In this document: piece after piece, positions 8,249 through 15,196 of the stretch
Layout: each line of letters opens with the position of its first letter
How positions within the stretch are numbered: the stretch's first letter is position 1
DNA from: Saprospiraceae bacterium
GTDB taxonomy: Bacteria > Bacteroidota > Bacteroidia > Chitinophagales > Saprospiraceae
Direction of reading: 5' to 3'
Length of the DNA stretch: 18,623 nt
Assembly: GCA_013042795.1 (NCBI GenBank)
Contig: JABDPK010000184.1
Location: forward strand, 1-18,623
The notes under the pieces: model-generated
What the model saw: the letters and a program-made list of their open reading frames with translations, nothing else
The model's database searches: none
Told to the model about the DNA's origin: nothing
Program-made: the position numbers and the translations under genes

Positions 8249-10123
8249 ATGGGAGATTTCAGAGTAAGACCAATTAAAGACAATACGGATCGGGCGCGTG
8301 CCCTGGATTTCATCCTTGACGATATCAAGGCTCTTGAAATAATGATCAATGAAGGCATGCTGGACAAATCCCATCCTAAAATTGGTGCAGAACAGGAAAT
8401 GTGTTTATTAAAGGAAGATCTACTTCCTGCTAAAAATGCACTTGAAATACTTGATAAAATCAACGACCCTCACTATACCAACGAGCTTGCCTTATTTAAC
8501 ATGGAAGCCAACATGGATCCATTCAAGCTTGAAGGTGATTGTTTTACAAAAGTAGACAACCAGCTCAATGCCTTACTTAAACTGGGTAGGAAAGTAGCCA
8601 AAGAAAATAATTCACATATTCTTTTAACTGGCATTTTACCAACCCTCAAATACCGACACCTCAAGTTTGATTACATGACGCCAATCAAACGGTATCAGAC
8701 AATAAGTGATATTCTTTTAAAATATAGGAAAAGAGATTTTGAGATATATCTCCAGGGTGTTGATGATGTCATTATGTCCCTTGGAAGTGTTTTGTTTGAA
8801 GCATGTAATACAAGTTTTCAATTGCACCTTCAAATCCATCCTGATCATTTTGTGGATCAGTACAACTGGTCACAAATGATATCCGGACCAGTCTTGGCGG
8901 CGGGAGTCAATTCGCCTTTACTTTTTGGGAAGGAACTATGGGCTGAAACAAGAATCGCACTTTTCAAACAAAGTCTTGATACGCGTACATCAAAGAACCA
9001 GATGCGTTCAAAATTGCCACGTGTATTTTTTGGACAAAACTGGATCAAAGGAAACGCAGCCTCTATCTGGAAAGAACAAATTATGCGCTTTCCTCTGCTG
9101 TTAACTTCTGACAATTTCTCACGATCAACAGAACAATTAAAACAAGGAATTAACCCGGACCTCAGGTCTGCCATTTTACATAACGGTACATCCTATACCT
9201 GGAATCGTTTATGCTATGGAAATTTTGGAGCAACACCACATATGCGTATCGAATGCAGGTACTTGCCTTCCGGACCTAGTATTCTGGATGAAATGGCCAA
9301 TTTCATGTTCTGGATCGGGTTGATGAAAGCCCAGCCAGAAAATTGGGCCGCCCAAACAGATTCCCTGGATTTCAATGCGACTAAAGATAATTTCATAAAA
9401 GCTGCCAGATACGGATTGGATGTAAGTATGAACTGGTATGGAAAGGAAGTACCCGTCAGGGAACTCATACAAGACACCTTATTGCCATTGTCTATTTCTG
9501 GCCTGGAGAAAATGAAAGTTGATTCCGCAGACATTAAAAAATACATGGGAGTTATAGAAGGGCGCACAAAATGTGGTTGCACCGGTTCTCACTGGATGGT
9601 TCATAATTACAGAATAGCAAAGACTCGTATGAACAGCAATGCAGCTCTCAAGGTACTTACAGAATTAATGGTAGAGTATCAATATGAAAATGTACCGGTT
9701 CATGAGTGGGAAAGACTTCCTGAAAGTTTTTATTTCATCCCTTCAGATATCAATTCACAATTAGTTGAAGATTTGATGACGACGGATGTATTCACACTGA
9801 GGGAACATAACAGCATCGCCATAGCCAAAAGCATATTATCATGGAAATCATTTCATCACATCCCTGTAGAAGATGCCAATGGAGAACTCATTGGCCTGCT
9901 GACCGATGGACTGATTGAGCGACATACAGAGCAAGCTGGATTTGAAAGAACCATTGTAAAGGATATTATGATCAAGGATTTCTACACAATTTCATCCAGG
10001 GAATCTGTAGGTGAAGCCAGGAACTTGATGAATGATAAAAATCTGAAAGGTTTACCGGTTGTTTTTGATAATAAGATTGTTGGTATTATTACCAGGAATG
10101 ATATCAAAACGTCCTTGGATTAA
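8249..10123 (+). CDS. GCS2-family carboxylate-amine (glutamate-cysteine-type) ligase fused to a CBS pair
   Basis: A 624-residue two-part protein. Residues about 40-480 are a GCS2-type ATP-dependent ligase: IGAEQEM (E48, E50), NELALFNMEANMDPF (E86), NTSFQLHLQIHPDHF, MRIECRYLPSGPS (R333, E335, R337) and CTGSHW. The acidic and RxExR residues are those expected to bind Mg-ATP and amino-acid carboxylates. The family joins glutamate to an amine, classically cysteine, giving gamma-glutamylcysteine. Residues about 503-622 are a CBS pair: CBS1 VEDLMTTDVFTL to IGLLTDGLIER has a disturbed ligand signature, while CBS2 VKDIMIKDF to VGIITRNDI is canonical. The simplest reading is an adenine-nucleotide-regulated ligase. 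The true acceptor (cysteine or another amine) is not known. No glutathione synthetase is adjacent. Confidence 0.85.
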   Translation: MGDFRVRPIKDNTDRARALDFILDDIKALEIMINEGMLDKSHPKIGAEQEMCLLKEDLLPAKNALEILDKINDPHYTNELALFNMEANMDPFKLEGDCFTKVDNQLNALLKLGRKVAKENNSHILLTGILPTLKYRHLKFDYMTPIKRYQTISDILLKYRKRDFEIYLQGVDDVIMSLGSVLFEACNTSFQLHLQIHPDHFVDQYNWSQMISGPVLAAGVNSPLLFGKELWAETRIALFKQSLDTRTSKNQMRSKLPRVFFGQNWIKGNAASIWKEQIMRFPLLLTSDNFSRSTEQLKQGINPDLRSAILHNGTSYTWNRLCYGNFGATPHMRIECRYLPSGPSILDEMANFMFWIGLMKAQPENWAAQTDSLDFNATKDNFIKAARYGLDVSMNWYGKEVPVRELIQDTLLPLSISGLEKMKVDSADIKKYMGVIEGRTKCGCTGSHWMVHNYRIAKTRMNSNAALKVLTELMVEYQYENVPVHEWERLPESFYFIPSDINSQLVEDLMTTDVFTLREHNSIAIAKSILSWKSFHHIPVEDANGELIGLLTDGLIERHTEQAGFERTIVKDIMIKDFYTISSRESVGEARNLMNDKNLKGLPVVFDNKIVGIITRNDIKTSLD

Positions 10124-10211
10124 AGCAGAGTTCATACCGCACCTAAGGTCTCTCAACTTATATATTGATTTCACTATTCATTCTTATCTTTATCAAGCCA
10201 TTACAAAAATT

Positions 10212-11210
10212 ATGAATAAGAGTTTAGTCCTTGTTGTTATATTCTTTGGAATCCTGGCAAGTGTGTTTTCATGCAAACAGGATTCACAAGAATCAAAAAC
10301 CACGGAAAAAAATCAAGAAGCATATCTGAAAATTGCCTACAATGTTCTTGTTGATGAAGAAAATGACGATTATGAATTCTTCGTCATGGACTTTAACGGA
10401 GACAATAAAAAGAACATATGTAACTCTCCTGGTGTTGACTGGGTTTATCACAGTTATGATGATAAACTTTTTTTCCTTTCCGACAGAGATGGATCATACC
10501 GTGAATATTACTTGTATCAGACAGATGTCAACGGTAGTGATGTTCAAAGAATTACAGATTTCAGATTGAAGGACAGTTGGATGGACAGCAGGAACGATGG
10601 TTCAGAACTTATTGTGACACCTCACCCGGATGTAGATTCATCTTTCTATATTATAAATTTAAAAGGGGAAGTACTATCGAAGATTTATACAGGTCTGCCA
10701 TATTTTAATGATCCCTGTTTTTCTCCTGATGGGAATAAGATTGTTTTCAGAGGATCCAATAAACCCTTTAAGAAAGATATAGGCTTTATAGATGAATTAT
10801 ATATCATGAATTCTGACGGCAGTGGTCTGAGGCAATTGACACAATATCCTGAAAACGATAATAGCGCGAAATGGCATAACTACCATGCCGGACCTCCATG
10901 TTGGAATGAAACCACGGATGTCATCAGTTATATATCCAAGCGCAATGGAAGCTATAGCATCTTTACGACTGATGCATCAGGACAAAACACGCAGCAAATA
11001 ACCCCGGATGGATTCAACCAGGGATGGCATGACTGGTCCACGGATGGTAAGTTTGTCGTTTTTAATGGTTCTTCAACTAAGGATAATCCAAATTATGATA
11101 TATTCCTTTTGGACATTGGAAAAAGACAGATAAACAGGTTAAGTTTTGATTCAATATATGAACAAGCACCAGTATTTGTAAATTATTATCAAAATACAAC
11201 ATATGAATAA
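10212..11210 (+). CDS. TolB-like beta-propeller lipoprotein
   Basis: A 332-residue protein beginning MNKSLVLVVIFFGILASVFSC, a lipoprotein signal with likely lipidated C21 (the -2 Phe is atypical). The frame is open further upstream but that extension overlaps the ligase gene and lacks sense as protein. The mature part holds PD40/TolB-type propeller blades: KLFFLSDRDGSYREYYLYQTD, PCFSPDGNKIVFRG, LYIMNSDGSGLRQLT, VISYISKRNGSYSIFTTDASG, DWSTDGKFVVFNG and a final YDIFLLD blade. It is expected on the periplasmic or outer face and lacks enzymatic residues. A poor promoter-like TTG...TATCTTTA (-7 at 10185-10192, spacer 17) lies in the 88-bp gap upstream. Its stop overlaps the VOC start by 8 bp. Confidence 0.85.
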   Translation: MNKSLVLVVIFFGILASVFSCKQDSQESKTTEKNQEAYLKIAYNVLVDEENDDYEFFVMDFNGDNKKNICNSPGVDWVYHSYDDKLFFLSDRDGSYREYYLYQTDVNGSDVQRITDFRLKDSWMDSRNDGSELIVTPHPDVDSSFYIINLKGEVLSKIYTGLPYFNDPCFSPDGNKIVFRGSNKPFKKDIGFIDELYIMNSDGSGLRQLTQYPENDNSAKWHNYHAGPPCWNETTDVISYISKRNGSYSIFTTDASGQNTQQITPDGFNQGWHDWSTDGKFVVFNGSSTKDNPNYDIFLLDIGKRQINRLSFDSIYEQAPVFVNYYQNTTYE

Positions 11211-11592
11211 TCCCGTAAGATGGTTTGAGATCCCTGTTCTTGACATGAACAGAGCTATCGCTTTTTACAACAAAGTATTTGGATATAATCTTGTCATCCA
11301 GGATCTTGGTGAATTACAAATGGCATTATTCCCTTCAGACCTTGAACAAATTGGTTGTGCAGGTGCCCTCGTATATAATGCAAAATTTTACAAACCAAGC
11401 AGGATACATGGTCCACTTTTATATTTTGAAACCGAAGACATTACAGCAGCTTTAGGAAGAGCAGAAGAATTGAATGGTAAAATTATAATTGAAGAAAGAC
11501 AGATCAGCCCAGAACATGGAAGTATGGGTGTCATGGAGGATTCTGAAGGAAACAGGATTGCACTACACGCTGCACCTGTAAAAGGAGGTTAA
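11203..11592 (+). CDS. VOC (glyoxalase/bleomycin-resistance) family protein
   Basis: A 129-residue vicinal-oxygen-chelate protein. Visible are VRWFEIPVLDMNRAIAFYNKVFG (E9), LLYFETEDITAALGRAEELNG (E76), and MGVMEDSEGNRIALH (E115, H122), with the betaalphabetabetabeta repeat layout of the family. E9, E76 and E115 are plausible metal ligands, though which are used cannot be shown. Many such short proteins are uncharacterised; roles range from lyase to binding protein. The ATG overlaps the last 8 bases of the lipoprotein gene, so they are translated from one message. The AAAGGAGGTT near its end is coding and lies 31 bp before the next start, too far to serve it. Confidence 0.87.
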   Translation: MNNPVRWFEIPVLDMNRAIAFYNKVFGYNLVIQDLGELQMALFPSDLEQIGCAGALVYNAKFYKPSRIHGPLLYFETEDITAALGRAEELNGKIIIEERQISPEHGSMGVMEDSEGNRIALHAAPVKGG

Positions 11593-11620
11593 GCTTTCAT
11601 TTGACTTAAAAAGTGAAAAC

Positions 11621-12073
11621 ATGAAATATACCAATGAAATCATCATCAACCTACCGGTAAAGAAGGTAATCGCATACTTTGATAATCCCGACAATATGAA
11701 ACATTGGCAAAAAGGCCTGATCAGTTTCGAACATCAAAGCGGGGAACCAGGACAACCGGGCGCACGCTCATTGTTAAAGTATAAGTCCGGAAAAAAAGAA
11801 GTAGAGATGGTTGAAACAATAAAAGTCCGAAACCTGCCGGAAGAATTTTCAGGAAGCTATACAATGAAAGGCGTTGTCAATAATATTCATAATTCATTTG
11901 AAAGTATAGATGACCGCACAACGAAATGGGTTTCAAGTTCCGAATTTCATTTTGACGGAATCTTTATGAAAATAATATCATTCCTGCTCCCGGGCTCATT
12001 TAAGAAACAATCCTGCAAATTTATGGTAGCATTCAAGGACTTTGCCGAACAATCTGAACAAAACGAGCTTTAA
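11621..12073 (+). CDS. SRPBCC family protein, paralogue of the one at 6468
   Basis: A 150-residue single-domain SRPBCC protein. It aligns almost end to end with the 6468 gene: MKYTNEIIINLPVKKV, PDNMKHWQKGL, EHQSGEPGQPG, YKSGKKE, ETIKVRNLPEEF, and FKKQS...FKDFAE occur in the same order with the same spacing. The two diverge in the central region, so the duplication is not recent. Ligand unknown. It is 28 bp after the VOC gene and 17 bp before the decarboxylase, so likely in the same operon. Confidence 0.8.
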   Translation: MKYTNEIIINLPVKKVIAYFDNPDNMKHWQKGLISFEHQSGEPGQPGARSLLKYKSGKKEVEMVETIKVRNLPEEFSGSYTMKGVVNNIHNSFESIDDRTTKWVSSSEFHFDGIFMKIISFLLPGSFKKQSCKFMVAFKDFAEQSEQNEL

Positions 12074-12090
12074 TATTATTTGGTTGTGAC

Positions 12091-13455
12091 ATGAATGAAC
12101 AAGACTTATCTTCTTTTCTTGATATTGCAAAGGATCTTTTTGAGGAAGAAAAGAATCAGCCGGTATTATCACCTATCGGATTAGACCAACTGCACAGCAA
12201 GTTGGATCTGAAACTAAGCCATGAAGGACTTGAACATGAAAGGTTCAAGGATGTACTAAAATCTCTTATCCTGAATACCCCACGGACATCGACGAATAGA
12301 TTTTTCAACCAGTTGTTTGGGGGAAGAAACAGCAAGGCTACGCTTGGAGAACTTTTGTCTGTCCTTTTGAACAGCAGTATGTACACCTATAAGATAGGTG
12401 GTCCGATGATCGCCATTGAGAGAGAAATCATTCAGAACATTTGCAGGATGGCTGGTTATGATGAATCCTCTTATGGTACTATTGCATCAGGTGGCTCCAT
12501 GACCAATTATATGGCTCTGATCATGGCAAGAGATCACTTTGATCCTAATATCACCACTCAGGGAATCAAAAAGAACCTTGTTATGTACAGTTCTGTTGAA
12601 TCACATTATTCCATTAAGAAAAATGCAGCATTTTCCGGTATTGGCGCCTCGAATGTCAGGTATATCGAAACCAATGACAAAGGAGAGATGTTGTGCGAAG
12701 AACTTGAAGCTCAGATAAAGAAAGACATTGAGGATGATCTTCATCCATTTTTTATAAATGCGACAATTGGAACCACTGTTCTGGGCGCTGTCGATCCCCT
12801 TGCTGAAATTTCCGAAATAGCAAAAAGATATAATTTATGGCTTCATGCAGATGCCGCTTTCTATGGATCTTTTTTATTCAGTAAAAAATATAGAGGAGTA
12901 TTAAAGGATTTGGAAAAGACAGATTCTTTCAGCATGAATGCCCATAAAATGCTTTCTACACCGATTACTTGTTCCTTTATTTTTACAAGACATAAGGAAT
13001 GTCTGTATCATTCATTTGACAGCAGTGCAGATTATTTATACCAGGGGGATGAAGACGACTGGAATCCGGGAAAAATATCTTTTCAATGTGGACGACGTAA
13101 TGATGCACTTAAATTATGGACATTATGGAAAGCGATCGGTACTGAAGGTATTGAAAGAATGGTGAATAATGAGTGTGAACTTGCACGGATTGCCCGAAAC
13201 TACATCAGGAACAATGAAAACTATATATTGTACAGCGGTGATAATTCCTTGACCATATGTTTCAACTACAGGAATATTCCAGCAGACCAGTTATGCCAGG
13301 GCTTACATAAGACAGGAGAATTAATGGTTGGATATGGTCATTTCAGGGATCAGCAATTTGTTCGAATGGTTGCTGTCAATTCCGGACTTCAAAAAAATGA
13401 CATGCTGGAGTTTTTCAGAAGGCTGGAATCCTTTGCCGACAATAATTATTTCTAA
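12091..13455 (+). CDS. PLP-dependent group II amino acid decarboxylase (GAD/CSAD-like)
   Basis: A 454-residue fold-type I decarboxylase. Landmarks: IASGGSMTNYMALIMARD, H172 (ESHYS) for stacking on PLP, D254 in LHADAAFYGS, catalytic lysine K286 in SMNAHKMLS, and FQCGRRNDALKLWTLWKAIG at 331-350. The last block, with QCGRR followed by LKLW..WKA, is characteristic of the glutamate/cysteine-sulfinate/aspartate decarboxylase clade rather than the aromatic amino acid or PLP HisDC clades. Substrate is likely an acidic amino acid (Glu, cysteine sulfinate or Asp), an inference. It closes the co-directional run that contains the ligase-CBS fusion, and its TAA overlaps the arginase TAG tail to tail. Confidence 0.85.
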   Translation: MNEQDLSSFLDIAKDLFEEEKNQPVLSPIGLDQLHSKLDLKLSHEGLEHERFKDVLKSLILNTPRTSTNRFFNQLFGGRNSKATLGELLSVLLNSSMYTYKIGGPMIAIEREIIQNICRMAGYDESSYGTIASGGSMTNYMALIMARDHFDPNITTQGIKKNLVMYSSVESHYSIKKNAAFSGIGASNVRYIETNDKGEMLCEELEAQIKKDIEDDLHPFFINATIGTTVLGAVDPLAEISEIAKRYNLWLHADAAFYGSFLFSKKYRGVLKDLEKTDSFSMNAHKMLSTPITCSFIFTRHKECLYHSFDSSADYLYQGDEDDWNPGKISFQCGRRNDALKLWTLWKAIGTEGIERMVNNECELARIARNYIRNNENYILYSGDNSLTICFNYRNIPADQLCQGLHKTGELMVGYGHFRDQQFVRMVAVNSGLQKNDMLEFFRRLESFADNNYF

Positions 13456-14405
13456 AGCGACAATATCTCCTTTGTGATTTCATCAAGGACTCTGAAAGCT
13501 GTTTCTGCCATCCTGTTTCCTTTATTATCAAGCAATGGATTGATCTCTACAAATTCGATACATGATACTTTGCCAGAATCAATGATACCTTTTATAATAT
13601 CTCTGGCTTCTTCTTCATCAAAACCCTTTGGGGCCGGCGTTCCCGTACCATAGGATATAAGATCACAATCCAGGCTATCCACGTCAAAGGAGATATAGAT
13701 GTGATCACAATCTTTCAACTTATCAATTGCTTCTTTAACACAAACATCCAGACCGCGATGACGAACTTCTGCAACCATATAATTCTTTATGTCATACTTC
13801 CTCATCTGGTGTTTTTCAGGTTCTTCTGTATCACGTACTCCAAACATTACAATATCTCTACCATCTACTTTTGCTGCATCAACACCAATGTTTTGCATTT
13901 TTTCCCAGTAAGACCGCGTTCCATCTGTGACATTATTTACCCTGCATTCCAGGTTGTCATCATGAATAGCACATCCCAAAGGCATGCCATGTATGTTTCC
14001 TGAAGGTGAAGTATAGGGAGAATGCAGATCTGCATGGGCATCTATCCAGACAACACCCAATCGCTTTTCAGGGTAGGCAGATTTTACCCCACTTATTGTC
14101 CCCAAAGCCGAGGAATGATCACCTGATAAAACAATAGGAAAGTAATCTTCAAGTATCGTTCGTTCTACAACTAATCTCACACGCTGGCATTGTTCATAAA
14201 CATGTCCGATTCTTTTTGCAAATGACTCTTTTACCTTATTGTAAATCGATTCATTATGTGTATCGACATCAACGTATTCATAATCATTGAAATAATCATG
14301 CTGGCTATTTATTGCTGCAACTTCCAGTGCGTCAACTCCAAGATCTGCACCCCTAGTCCCAGCACCAATATCAGATCTGTTTTTTATTATCTTAATTCTT
14401 TTCAT
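13452..14405 (-). CDS. Arginase/ureohydrolase family enzyme
   Basis: A 317-residue ureohydrolase that most likely splits L-arginine to ornithine and urea. All Mn ligand motifs are visible: SGDHS (H97), IDAHAD (D122, H124, D126), and SFDVDSLD (D241, D243). SGNIHGMPLG and GTGTPAPKGFDEEEA match the substrate loop of arginases, and EFVEINPLLD is the usual C-terminal motif. I chose ATG 14405 (MKRIKIIK) over the TTG 12 codons upstream, whose extra residues are not typical. Formimidoylglutamase or agmatinase cannot be strictly excluded but the loop fits arginase best. It converges on the PLP decarboxylase, and the ends overlap by four bases, leaving no room for a terminator. Confidence 0.85.
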   Translation of the reverse strand: MKRIKIIKNRSDIGAGTRGADLGVDALEVAAINSQHDYFNDYEYVDVDTHNESIYNKVKESFAKRIGHVYEQCQRVRLVVERTILEDYFPIVLSGDHSSALGTISGVKSAYPEKRLGVVWIDAHADLHSPYTSPSGNIHGMPLGCAIHDDNLECRVNNVTDGTRSYWEKMQNIGVDAAKVDGRDIVMFGVRDTEEPEKHQMRKYDIKNYMVAEVRHRGLDVCVKEAIDKLKDCDHIYISFDVDSLDCDLISYGTGTPAPKGFDEEEARDIIKGIIDSGKVSCIEFVEINPLLDNKGNRMAETAFRVLDEITKEILSL

Positions 14406-14525
14406 TCCCAATGCTATTTCAGAGTACAATAATAACGACAAGGAAGAACTAACTGAAATAAAAAAGTATACGAATTTGAGAATTTGCTAACAGAAAATTA
14501 CTAGCATACAATATAATTACCGGAG

Positions 14526-14541
14526 TCCTGGGCTGCCAGGA
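14526..14541 (-). terminator. Weak hairpin just after the T9SS protein gene
   Basis: Directly after the stop of the gene at 14542 the minus strand can form a 6-bp stem (TCCTGG with CCAGGA) around a 4-base loop. There is no T run after it, so it may be an RNA 3' structure rather than a true intrinsic terminator. Confidence 0.3.
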
Positions 14542-15075
14542 TTACTTACCAACTATGAGTTTGTGAAACTCTGTGTTTTCTCCTGATTGGATTCTGACAA
14601 AATAAAAACCGAGAGACAAGTGTACATTGTGAGGTATAATAGAAACTGAACTCATTGTATTTTCAAGAATCGTTCTTTGACTAATGACCTGGCCATGTGT
14701 ATCAAATACAGATATCCTGACTGGGAAATCTTTAATTCCAGCGGTCTGTATCCGATTTCCTTCATAGCCAGGATTGGGATAAATCCTGTACTTCGCCTTT
14801 GCGGATACTGCTTTCTTTCTTTTAACCGCATCCTCTTTTATGCTTTTTAATCTGTTGGTCCCAGCAATGAAATCAGGACGATTTGACCCATCATGATGGT
14901 CATGATATTTGAGACTGTTATCATCTGCTGAAACAAAAACAGATGAACTAAAAAAATCATTTTTACTGCCAGAACTTTCCAATAATTGTAAACTGGTCTG
15001 CGCAAAAACAGGACCATCAAAATTAATTAGCCCAATAAAAAATAATACAAAGCTAAACCTAAGTAAAAGCTTCAT
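14542..15075 (-). CDS. Small T9SS-sorted secreted protein
   Basis: A 177-residue exported protein. It starts MKLLLRFSFVLFFIGL with a signal peptide ending near VFAQ (the longer start 11 codons upstream is not needed). Residues about 26-95 are a low-complexity segment with DHHDGS and a basic KRKKAVSAKAK patch and no recognisable fold. The remainder is a type A T9SS sorting domain: YRIYPNPGYEGN, VRISVFDTHGQVIS, LSLGFYFVRIQSGENTEF and a final KLIVGK. The cargo is thus nearly absent. It sits between the histidine kinase (121 bp upstream) and arginase genes. No enzymatic function can be assigned. Confidence 0.8.
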   Translation of the reverse strand: MKLLLRFSFVLFFIGLINFDGPVFAQTSLQLLESSGSKNDFFSSSVFVSADDNSLKYHDHHDGSNRPDFIAGTNRLKSIKEDAVKRKKAVSAKAKYRIYPNPGYEGNRIQTAGIKDFPVRISVFDTHGQVISQRTILENTMSSVSIIPHNVHLSLGFYFVRIQSGENTEFHKLIVGK

Positions 15076-15196
15076 ACCACGAGTATAAACGAGTTGACTT
15101 ATAACCATAACAAAATATTCTAATACAAATAAAAGAAATATTTTATCATATTAAAAATATTTGTAATATGTTTTTAGCTGATTAACATGCATTAAT

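Noticed and set aside
10059..10211. Longer N-terminus of the lipoprotein
   Set aside because: It overlaps the ligase-CBS coding end and would bury a clear lipoprotein signal at ATG 10212.
11581..11590. AAAGGAGGTT as a strong ribosome binding site
   Set aside because: It codes for the end of the VOC protein and is 31 bases before the next start, beyond normal spacing.
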